From: Nitrososphaerales archaeon TH5895
GTDB taxonomy: Archaea; Thermoproteota; Nitrososphaeria; Nitrososphaerales; Nitrososphaeraceae
Assembly: GCA_014523695.1 (NCBI GenBank)
Contig: JAATVS010000151.1
Coordinates: 1 to 13,737, forward strand
DNA: 13,737 bases
Reading direction: 5' to 3'
Below, in pieces: positions 1 through 5,516 of the stretch. The notes below the pieces were generated by a model. The model was not told where the DNA came from and did not search any database. It saw only the letters and a program-made list of their open reading frames with translations. Made by a program: the position numbers and the translations under genes. The number at the start of each line of letters is the position of its first letter. Within the stretch, counting starts at the first letter, position 1.

Positions 1-109
1 TTGTATATCTACTGCTAAATCCAGACCATCTACCCATTCTTGGCATTGACTAGCTTAATCTTGTCCATAATAGTCAATGACTTGGCCATAACCACTATGT
101 TCCTGTAAT

Positions 110-196
110 TGAACGCTTAAAACGTTCAAAATGTTCAAAAAGATTTACCTTATGGGGCGTTCAGCTGACGTTCAAAATACCGTTCAATTTTGTTCA
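110..196. repeat. Cluster of seven GTTCA motifs
   Basis: The pentamer GTTCA occurs at 124, 133, 159, 170, 182 and 192 on the plus strand, and once inverted (TGAAC) at 110-114. Several copies extend to ACGTTCAAAA or TGTTCAAAA. Spacings are 9, 26, 11, 12 and 10 bp, so five of the copies fall close to helical-turn spacing. This would suit cooperative binding of a protein along one face of DNA, but it may also be the AT-rich remnant of a coding repeat. No function is known. Confidence 0.55.
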
Positions 197-234
197 ACCA
201 TAATCAAAAATTGCGACATTAAAACTTTTCCCGA

Positions 235-255
235 CTGTGTACGCTGTATACACAG
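235..255. repeat. Inverted repeat, 7-bp perfect arms with 7-nt spacer
   Basis: CTGTGTA at 235-241 is mirrored exactly by TACACAG at 249-255. The spacer contains the start of the nested palindrome TGTATACA (245-252). It could be an operator for a dimeric regulator or a small hairpin. No gene start lies close by, so its role is open. Confidence 0.5.
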
Positions 256-393
256 ATCAATTTCTCGACCCCACTATCTAATTTGATATTTGTGAAGGGT
301 CTACATGAATAACGCCAACGGAGTGGAATTCAAATCCATACTGTTGTTAGTAGTATTATTCTGTAGGATTTAAATAAATGGTCAAGATTGAAG

Positions 394-486
394 CGGGTTC
401 GGTGGGATTCGGACCCACGACATTTTAACCCATTCTTTATTGACTGGTTAAGAGCCAGACGCTCTACCTGGCTGAGCTACGAACCC
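394..486 (-). tRNA. tRNA-Lys (anticodon CUU) with intron
   Basis: Read on the minus strand, all four arms can be drawn. The acceptor stem is GGGTTCG/CGAACCC with discriminator G, the D stem GCTC/GAGC with GG in the loop, the anticodon stem TCTGG/CCAGA with loop CTCTTAA (anticodon CTT, reading AAG), and the T stem GTGGG/CCCAC. Removing a 19-nt insert (425-443) gives a 74-nt mature tRNA with a regular 5-nt variable loop; without removal the anticodon stem and variable region do not fit. The 3' CCA is not encoded. The T loop reads TCCGAAT, so position 55 is C instead of the almost universal U. A TATA box lies about 26 bp upstream of the 5' end. The identity is secure; the exact splice points are inferred. 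Confidence 0.93.
425..443 (-). other. tRNA-Lys intron at non-canonical position (42/43)
   Basis: The 19-nt insert begins TCAAT and ends GGGTTAA on the minus strand. It falls after nucleotide 42 in the 3' half of the anticodon stem, not at the usual 37/38. The exon bases TTAACC just before the 5' site pair perfectly with GGTTAA at the 3' end of the intron. An AGT bulge (cut AG/T) and an AAA bulge (cut AA/A) flank the helix, as expected for a relaxed bulge-helix-bulge cleaved by the archaeal splicing endonuclease. The 3' boundary could shift by a base because it lies in a run of A. Confidence 0.75.
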
Positions 487-511
487 TCAGGTGGAACTTC
501 AAGTTATGCAG

Positions 512-521
512 ATATTTAAAT
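512..521 (-). promoter_or_regulatory. TATA box of tRNA-Lys
   Basis: On the minus strand ATTTAAATAT is centred near 516, about 26-30 bp upstream of the tRNA 5' end at 486, which is the normal archaeal TATA-to-start distance. The DNA between it and the gene end at 647 shows no gene. Confidence 0.6.
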
Positions 522-646
522 CTAATATGGATACAGTAATTTTGCTTGCGATGCTTTTCTTGACTTCGATAACCAAAATTTAATCATGCAGATTTTCGAT
601 CCACTTGAAGGTCGACAAAAGAGATGATAATAGTCTGAATTAACGA

Positions 647-1249
647 TTAGGCTGGAACATTGGCTGCCATTTGGTTCTGATCGCGCTCCTTTAATAAAGT
701 GACTATAGCGTCAGAAACTGAGCAGTGAAGCCTCTCCTTCTCTTTCAATACGCGTCTATAGGCATCAAGGGTAATATAGACTGGTATAGATCCTGTTCCT
801 TCTAATAATGCCTTCACCCGATACAGACCATTTTCCATCCCTCTTTCGGCCGTTTTCTTTAATTTAACTTTGTCCATTAAACCTCCGAGTGGTCCCAAAG
901 GCATATCATAATCAACACGCATACCAATCTTAGTACTATTGCCAGTGACTTCCTCAAATTCGACTACTATCTCCCATCTCTTGAACGGCCCATCGATCAT
1001 CTTAGCTACGATTCTGCGGTGAGGCACATAATCTATGGTTTCACAATCCCATTCTAGCTTCTTGCCATCGAAATCTCCACTTATCCTGAATATGGTTCCT
1101 ACCCCAAACCCGTTCTTGACTTCCAAAGGGATGATATTCAACCCCATGTTTTCAGGGAATTGATCAGCCATGTGTTCAGGTCTTGCGAAATAGGTAAATA
1201 CCTCGCTCAAGGGAGCCTTGATTTCCATTGTTTTGCTAATCGTAGTCAT
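647..1249 (-). CDS. SRPBCC/START-like protein with C-terminal ribbon-helix-helix-like tail
   Basis: A 200-residue soluble protein. Residues 1-150 read as an SRPBCC (polyketide cyclase/START-like) fold, a helix-grip domain that binds hydrophobic ligands. The opening MTTISKTMEIKAPLSEVFTY is the typical first strand plus helix (A-P-x-x-x-V-F-x-Y), followed by alternating strands and a long last helix around 125-150. Residues 156-188 (PVYITLDAYRRVLKEK and so on to VTLLKER) look unlike that fold. They resemble a VapB-type ribbon-helix-helix: a strand PVYITLDAYRR, a helix, a turn with SVSD, then a second helix. ATG at 1249 is preceded closely by AGGA, and a TATA box at 1279-1288 places transcription start near 1258. 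The gene is monocistronic between gaps on both sides. The ligand and role are unknown; the fusion reading is inference from pattern, and the tail could be a plain helical extension. Confidence 0.75.
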   Translation of the reverse strand: MTTISKTMEIKAPLSEVFTYFARPEHMADQFPENMGLNIIPLEVKNGFGVGTIFRISGDFDGKKLEWDCETIDYVPHRRIVAKMIDGPFKRWEIVVEFEEVTGNSTKIGMRVDYDMPLGPLGGLMDKVKLKKTAERGMENGLYRVKALLEGTGSIPVYITLDAYRRVLKEKERLHCSVSDAIVTLLKERDQNQMAANVPA

Positions 1250-1278
1250 TTCCTTATGCTAAAAAACCTTGATAACAG

Positions 1279-1288
1279 AATTTAAAGG
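1279..1288 (-). promoter_or_regulatory. TATA box of the SRPBCC gene
   Basis: CCTTTAAATT on the minus strand lies about 35 bp upstream of the ATG at 1249. That predicts a transcript start near 1258 and a leader of roughly 9 nt carrying AAGGA just before the start codon. Confidence 0.5.
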
Positions 1289-1557
1289 TTTCCTGATGCA
1301 TGACGTATTATAGCCCCCACGATATAGTAAGATGTAAAATAAACGAACAGGGGAAAACTCTCCACTATTATTATATGGTCAAGAACCAGCTACGTTGTTT
1401 TGAATTGAGGCATTAATATATGTGACATGCAAATTGCCAATTGGAATCCAACGACTTTAGATGAGCGTTGATTTGTGAATTATAGATACCCTTCAATAAC
1501 TCAACTGGATTAACCTATCAGGTGCCTTGGGTCTGGATGAGTATAAGTAGAAGATGC

Positions 1558-1629
1558 TTTCAGCGTCTGAAACCAATGCTTAATGTGGATCACATTACTT
1601 GGGAAAGACTGAGAATTGATAGCGTCTTT
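1558..1629. repeat. Three consecutive hairpin-forming inverted repeats
   Basis: First, TTTCAG-CGT-CTGAAA at 1558-1572. Second, TAATGTG-GAT-CACATTA at 1581-1597, lengthened by an outer CCAA (1573-1576)/TTGG (1599-1602) pairing across a small internal loop. Third, AAAGAC (1604-1609) with GTCTTT (1624-1629). The stems abut almost without gaps, and a smaller ACCT-ATC-AGGT sits upstream at 1513-1523. Such packing suggests a structured RNA (strand unknown) or a tandem operator. The inner TGTGGATCACA also resembles the half-sites of CRP/FNR-type operators. No known RNA family is recognised. Confidence 0.5.
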
Positions 1630-1696
1630 GTCATGCAATGAAAATTAGAATTACGATACCCATATTGATTCACGCATTACTGAATGGATTCAGGTC

Positions 1697-2365
1697 TTAC
1701 ACTAGCTGGTCCTTAACATTCCTAACTATGTCCTTTGATATTTGAATAAGAGAACTAAGATCCATCATATCGGTATTTAGTGAGAAATCAAAAACAGAAA
1801 GATCCTTCCCGAATTCAAATCCGTAAAGCTCTTCATAAATCTGTCTATTCTGGTAATCCCTTTCTTTGACGATTTCTCTAGCCTCAGCTAAACCAATGTT
1901 ATCCCTGCTGGCCATCCGAGTAGCCCTGTTCTTTGGAGATCCCTGAAGCCACAGCTTGATGCAGTCATCCTTTACCAACCATGGAAGAGTATAACTCGTG
2001 ATTACTGCATTGCCACTTCTTATGATCTCTTTCAACTTATTATCGACTTCTATATCGGAAGTATGATCGCTCTTCCTTTTCTCCATGAATTGTCTGCCCT
2101 CTTCACTATCCCACCAATCGGTACCGGATGTTCGATAACCCAAATTAGTAGCGATCTGCTTGAGGATATCACCACCGTTGTAAATCGTAAGGCCAAATTC
2201 ATCGGCCAGCTCTGCGGCAACAGTCGTCTTACCAACCGCAGGCCAGCCTGAAACAATTATCGAGAAAGTTTTTGTCTTGTTATTGCTTCTTTCGCTGACA
2301 ACGTTGCTAAGATCGATCCTTCCATCTGGGACGGATTCATTCACCTTCGTATTTCTTTGTCTCAA
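1697..2365 (-). CDS. cmk: Cytidylate kinase, archaeal type
   Basis: Cytoplasmic P-loop kinase that phosphorylates CMP/dCMP with ATP in pyrimidine nucleotide metabolism. The P-loop is GWPAVGKTT at residues 40-48, with Trp at a position that is usually small or Pro. After it come the substrate-site segments YNGGDILKQIA and a lid/arginine region (NRATRMASRDN, then KERDYQNRQIYEELYG), which matches the archaeal Cmk layout. The start is a TTG whose TTGA overlaps the stop codon of the DUF106 gene, indicating translational coupling. No ATG lies in frame between this and the P-loop. The result is a protein of 222 residues with about 34 residues before the first strand, longer than typical family members; a GTG at codon 8 is the other option. 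It is the last gene of the operon. Confidence 0.9.
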   Translation of the reverse strand: MRQRNTKVNESVPDGRIDLSNVVSERSNNKTKTFSIIVSGWPAVGKTTVAAELADEFGLTIYNGGDILKQIATNLGYRTSGTDWWDSEEGRQFMEKRKSDHTSDIEVDNKLKEIIRSGNAVITSYTLPWLVKDDCIKLWLQGSPKNRATRMASRDNIGLAEAREIVKERDYQNRQIYEELYGFEFGKDLSVFDFSLNTDMMDLSSLIQISKDIVRNVKDQLV

Positions 2366-2979
2366 TTTCCTGTAAGGCCAGGCATAGAGGTCTTGGTTAC
2401 CTTAGAAATTATGCCACTAAACGCAAAGGATGTAATCAGAAACCAACCCCACAAAAAAAGCTCCCCCGGGATTGAACACGCACCTTTTGGTTGGCCATCA
2501 GCATCCACCTGTTGATCCAACTGAACATTTTCTTGACTGCAGGTTATCCAAGGAATTTGAATGGGAGAAAGACCAGCAGTAGAACCAAAGATGGCAGGGA
2601 ACACAAAAATCCAGACCATAAGCGAGGGCATCATGTAAATTAGCATAGGCCTCATCTGTTGCTGCTGCATCTCCATAGTCATCTTGTTCACCGAAGCTTG
2701 CTTCTTTTTTAGCTCCTCAACTCGAACTTTATCGCGTTTCCTAATGGCATCTGTATACTGTTTCCGCCATTCATTGGTTTCTTTCATGACTCTGTTCATC
2801 TTGTCTATATCTGTAGTTCGTTTTCTAAGCAGAGCCATAGCAAAGTTCATCGATATAGCAATAAGTGCAGCTACGATTAATCCGGATACCATGTCAGGAA
2901 AAATGGGGGTCTTTGTGTAGTGAGGAGTTAGACCAGGCAATTGCATAATGAGGGAATCGATAATACTTTGATGTATCAT
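2362..2979 (-). CDS. DUF106 membrane protein (EMC3/TMCO1/YidC-like insertase)
   Basis: A 205-residue integral membrane protein of the archaeal DUF106 family, the archaeal branch of the Oxa1/YidC/EMC3/TMCO1 superfamily that helps insert membrane proteins next to SecY. Three membrane segments are visible (about 28-50, 112-131 and 174-192). A strongly charged coiled-coil hairpin (55-105, rich in K, R and E) lies between the first two, and methionine/glutamine-rich sequence (MTMEMQQQQMRPMLIYMMP) leads into TM2. Both are family hallmarks. Between TM2 and TM3 is a polar loop with Cys147 and Cys168, predicted to lie outside the membrane. Its ATGA overlaps the adk stop, and its own stop overlaps the cmk start. 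The position right after secY-adk is the conserved archaeal arrangement. The biochemical role is inferred from the superfamily. Confidence 0.9.
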   Translation of the reverse strand: MIHQSIIDSLIMQLPGLTPHYTKTPIFPDMVSGLIVAALIAISMNFAMALLRKRTTDIDKMNRVMKETNEWRKQYTDAIRKRDKVRVEELKKKQASVNKMTMEMQQQQMRPMLIYMMPSLMVWIFVFPAIFGSTAGLSPIQIPWITCSQENVQLDQQVDADGQPKGACSIPGELFLWGWFLITSFAFSGIISKVTKTSMPGLTGN

Positions 2980-3584
2980 TTTTTCTCACTTTTCCCTGAC
3001 ATTATTTCAACTAATTCACTTACAGCTTCATGTAACTTATCCCTATGATTAAAAATGATCTTAAAGGGAGCGCCAGTCAACACGGAAGATGTAGCTATCA
3101 TGATGGTCGCGACCTCTAAATCATTTTTGATACTGGCTATGGAAATTAAATCTCTACTTCTAGTATCATCTTGCATCCTTCGAACAAAGATTTCCTCAGG
3201 ATCAGCAGAAATCATAACCAAATGAGTAGGTGACAACACGTCCAAAAGACTTAGGGGTATTCCTGGATACCTTCCTTCACCAGTATTGATAAAAAGATGA
3301 GTATCGATCACAATGTTGACACTCAGTACTGCACTAATACTTCTGGCCGCCATTTCTTGAAGTCGGCGCTGGGTATTGACCGATAGCTTCCGCATTTCAT
3401 CCCTATCTCTAATACCCATTTTCCTGGCCTCATCAAACATTATCGATCCAAATACCAGTACTTGAGTATTTGAACCCAACTGGTTTAATCGCTCAGCAGC
3501 TTTGGTAATGACCGTCGATTTTCCTACTCCTGGAACACCAACTACAATCAACCTAACAAAGCTATGAATATTATTTCCTGCCAA
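2976..3584 (-). CDS. adkA: Adenylate kinase, archaeal AdkA type
   Basis: Converts AMP + ATP to two ADP in the cytoplasm. The sequence is of the archaeal AdkA family, which differs from bacterial Adk. It has the first strand LIVVG, the P-loop GVPGVGKST, the AMP-side segment VFGSIMFDEARKMGIRDRDE and RKLSVNTQRRLQEMAA, a VIDTH strand and helix, and the late segment ISADPEEIFVRRMQDDTRSRD. The start is uncertain. The frame stays open back to a TTG at 3632 and an ATG at 3614, but those overlap secY by 62 and 44 bp. I chose the TTG at 3584 (14-bp overlap, 202 residues). A TTG at 3551 would begin directly at LIVVG, as many family members do. The gene is coupled to the next one by ATGA. Confidence 0.9.
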   Translation of the reverse strand: MAGNNIHSFVRLIVVGVPGVGKSTVITKAAERLNQLGSNTQVLVFGSIMFDEARKMGIRDRDEMRKLSVNTQRRLQEMAARSISAVLSVNIVIDTHLFINTGEGRYPGIPLSLLDVLSPTHLVMISADPEEIFVRRMQDDTRSRDLISIASIKNDLEVATIMIATSSVLTGAPFKIIFNHRDKLHEAVSELVEIMSGKSEKK

Positions 3585-5010
3585 GTAAGGCCGCCAATTT
3601 TGGCATGTGAACATCGACTTGTTCACGCACAAGCAAGTTGTAGTAATTAACCAGAATATCTACCATCAACAGTATCCCAATTCCTGTACCAAAAACGTTT
3701 AACACATCAGAGACCGATGCTAACAGACCTATCGTTACACCTCCAATTATGGTCACCGACGGGATATACTTATTCAGCAAAGCCTCAACCGAACCTTCAG
3801 AACGCCGAAATCCTGGAACTTGAACGTCTGCATCAAGTAGGTTTTTAGCTGCAGCTTTAGGTGACAAACCACCAAGTTCAACCCATAATTTCGCAAAGAT
3901 TGTTACAATAGTAGTAAGGAATAAAATATACCCTACCGCCCGTAAAGGATCCTGCACTACCTGTTCAAAACCCCTCGGAGGGGTCGTGTAGTATAACAAT
4001 CCCCCGGTGGGGGTTTGGGGATTCTCAGGATCGTATTGTGCTATAAAGTTGAATGCCGGGTTAGAATTCTGTGGGTTATAATTAGCCCACATCATTTGGC
4101 CAATAAATACAGCATTAGCTAGTAGTGCTGACGCTAGTATAACGGGAATGTTTGAAGTATACAGTAACTTGATAGGATAAACTGCCTTAAATCCTCTATA
4201 TTTCGTTGATACAATTGGGATATCTATGTGAATTCCTTGAACGTATACCAATCCTGCTAGTACTAGGCCAGTAACTATAAGGCCAAAGAGACTGGGCAGC
4301 TGTCCCGACCTGAATATTGCTTCTTGTAAATCGCCGTTCATAGCTGATTCTACCATGAAAGGAAGTATACCAACACTTCCGCCATCTGGTGCTGGGATCG
4401 GACTGAATACGGCCCACCATATACCCTGAGCAACTCCAGCCATTATGAAAAGGCTTATGCCCGATCCTAGGCCCCATCCCTTTTGCACTAGCTCATCTAG
4501 CAGCATTACTATCAAGCTGGCACCTATCAACTGAACGACAACGATTGCGACAAATTCGGGCTGTGCCACTAACCCTCCATAAACACTTACGCCGTAAAGT
4601 GTACCTTCTGCTACAATAACAATAATGGTGACAAGTTTGGTCGCAGAAGTAAACAATGCCCTATCATCGGGGTTTTTAAAGTTGAGCTTTATAAGCTCGG
4701 ATCCCTTAAGAAGCTGCATTAATAGACCTGCTGTAACTATTGGGCCTATGCCTAGTTCCAATAATGTTCCCTGCTGAGCAGCAAAGATTACTCTAGCAAA
4801 AGCAAGGAAATCAAATGCAGGATCGTCGGTGACACCGTAAAGTGGAACTTGCCCCATAATAAGATAGATAAGGAGACAAATGCCACACCACACAAACTTC
4901 TCAGTAAGAGTTAATTTCTTCTTGGGCTTTTCAACCTGAGGTATGTAAGTAGATACGCGCTTTATGACGCGCCGAAAGATACTCTCGCTACTTTGAACCG
5001 ACTTCTTCAT
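3571..5010 (-). CDS. secY: Protein translocase subunit SecY
   Basis: The channel subunit of the SecYEG/Sec61 translocon in the cytoplasmic membrane. At 479 residues it has the expected length and about ten membrane segments. Diagnostic pieces in order: the positively charged N-terminus, TM1 running into MGQVPLYGV (plug region), GIGPIVTAGLLMQLLKGSEL (82-105), LLDELVQKGWGLGSGISLFI, the basic loop before PIKLLYTSNIPVILASALLA, LWVELGGLSPKAAAKNLLDA, and the final helix ILVNYYNLLVREQ. The ATG overlaps the uL15 gene by 23 bp. Cytosolic loops contain the usual ribosome-contacting basic residues. The loop around residues 333-348 is encoded by two GC-rich palindromes (listed separately). The identification is firm. 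Confidence 0.98.
   Translation of the reverse strand: MKKSVQSSESIFRRVIKRVSTYIPQVEKPKKKLTLTEKFVWCGICLLIYLIMGQVPLYGVTDDPAFDFLAFARVIFAAQQGTLLELGIGPIVTAGLLMQLLKGSELIKLNFKNPDDRALFTSATKLVTIIVIVAEGTLYGVSVYGGLVAQPEFVAIVVVQLIGASLIVMLLDELVQKGWGLGSGISLFIMAGVAQGIWWAVFSPIPAPDGGSVGILPFMVESAMNGDLQEAIFRSGQLPSLFGLIVTGLVLAGLVYVQGIHIDIPIVSTKYRGFKAVYPIKLLYTSNIPVILASALLANAVFIGQMMWANYNPQNSNPAFNFIAQYDPENPQTPTGGLLYYTTPPRGFEQVVQDPLRAVGYILFLTTIVTIFAKLWVELGGLSPKAAAKNLLDADVQVPGFRRSEGSVEALLNKYIPSVTIIGGVTIGLLASVSDVLNVFGTGIGILLMVDILVNYYNLLVREQVDVHMPKLAALLGRK
3970..4013 (-). repeat. Two GC-rich hairpins inside secY
   Basis: In the sense (minus) direction CCCCC-ACC-GGGGG (4001-4013) is followed by ACCCCT-CCG-AGGGGT (3970-3984) and then TTTT. 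They encode the PTGG...TPPRG part of a polar loop. In an AT-leaning gene this is a marked local change in base composition, and the second hairpin plus T run resembles a terminator. No function is established. Confidence 0.5.
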
Positions 5011-5428
5011 TCAGTACTATATCGCCTCCAGCTAATTCGATCTTTTGCTTTGCAGTCGCAGAGACTTTAGCTACACGTACTACGATAGGTTTCAGGAGCG
5101 TTCCTCCTCCCAAGAGCTTGTCATAGCCAATCGATCTCAGATCTAGGACTAACTTTCCATGCTCGTTCGTAGTGCCGAACCGCGACGCCAAATCGTTTAC
5201 GTCTCGCAAATTAACCCACCGATTTAATCTATTTTGCCTTGTTGGCTTTGTAGAATCGTGTCCAAAATGATCAGGTTCTTCAATGACGGTTCTAATCCAA
5301 AAGTGTTTGTGTTTTCCCGCGCCGCCAATTCCACCCCGGCTACCAGATTGCCTATGTTGTCCTATCTGTCCCCAGCCACAAAACCTACTCCCCCTTTGTC
5401 TTCGACTCTTTCTGAATCTAGTAGCCAT
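4988..5428 (-). CDS. rpl15: Ribosomal protein uL15
   Basis: Large-subunit protein that binds 23S rRNA during assembly. The 146-residue protein has the expected glycine- and basic-rich N-terminus: RKSRRQRGSRFCGWGQIGQH followed by GSRGGIGGAGKHKHFW, the archaeal/eukaryal L15/L27a signature. A globular C-terminal half follows (LLGGGTLLKPIVVRVAKVSATAKQKIELAGG). The start is ATG at 5428, with GGGAGAG about 15 bp upstream. Unlike its neighbours it follows an 88-bp spacer that contains a TATA-like box, so it may also be transcribed from its own promoter. Its 3' end overlaps secY by 23 bp. Confidence 0.97.
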   Translation of the reverse strand: MATRFRKSRRQRGSRFCGWGQIGQHRQSGSRGGIGGAGKHKHFWIRTVIEEPDHFGHDSTKPTRQNRLNRWVNLRDVNDLASRFGTTNEHGKLVLDLRSIGYDKLLGGGTLLKPIVVRVAKVSATAKQKIELAGGDIVLNEEVGSK

Positions 5429-5488
5429 AATCAGTTACTTCTCTCCCACGTTCAAACTCAACGTCTTGGTGTTGGAAATGGGTCTAAC

Positions 5489-5498
5489 CTTAAATAAG
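5489..5498 (-). promoter_or_regulatory. Possible internal promoter before uL15
   Basis: CTTATTTAAGG-type sequence on the minus strand, centred near 5494, lies in the only sizeable spacer of the operon (5429-5516). It predicts a start near 5467 and a leader of about 39 nt with GGGAG ahead of the ATG. Weak evidence by itself. Confidence 0.35.
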
Positions 5499-5516
5499 TC
5501 TTGCTCCGTAGCTCTC

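Larger units (their letters stand above)
1..393. other. Gene-poor left edge with motif cluster and possible gene remnant
   Basis: I see no convincing complete gene here. On the minus strand between about 1 and 140 several short reading frames look faintly protein-like. One starts at an ATG at 89 (MAKSLTIMDKIKLVNAKNG) and stops at 30. Another reads QEHSGYGQVIDYYGQD, meets a TAA, then continues as SQCQEWVDGLDLAVDIQ off the edge. This could be the decayed start of a gene lying mostly outside the window, or chance. The stretch also holds a cluster of GTTCA motifs (110-196), a 9-bp inverted repeat (CATTGACTA at 44-52, TAGTCAATG at 71-79) and a longer inverted repeat at 235-255. From 256 to 393 I see only AT-rich DNA downstream of the tRNA. 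Confidence 0.5.
1250..1696. other. Gene-free gap of about 450 bp
   Basis: I find no gene here in any frame. The minus-strand side near 1250-1300 is the promoter of the SRPBCC gene. The side near 1640-1696 lies just downstream of cmk and may carry the operon terminator: a palindrome CTGAAT-GG-ATTCAG at 1680-1693, then minus-strand T-rich sequence (AATTCTAATTTTCATT) around 1638-1655. In the middle (1513-1629) several perfect inverted repeats stand close together and are listed separately. CCAATTGG at 1438-1445 is an isolated 8-bp palindrome. Confidence 0.6.

Noticed and set aside
301..339. Minus-strand 12-codon frame (MDLNSTPLALFM) behind a TATA-like box at 368-377
   Set aside because: Too short to judge; the TATA-like sequence is simple AT-rich DNA at the tRNA 3' end and no conservation can be shown.
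1..393. CRISPR array or integration site next to the tRNA
   Set aside because: The repeated GTTCA units are only 5-10 bp with irregular spacing, there are no repeat-spacer units, and no copy of the tRNA 3' end is visible.
1534..1570. Possible C/D box guide RNA (GGATGAGT ... CTGA)
   Set aside because: The C box does not match RTGATGA and no D'/C' pair at the expected spacing is present; the palindromes explain the segment better.
1680..1693. CTGAATGGATTCAG as the terminator hairpin of the cmk operon
   Set aside because: The 2-nt centre is too tight for a full 6-bp hairpin and no T run follows immediately; kept only as a remark in the gap description.
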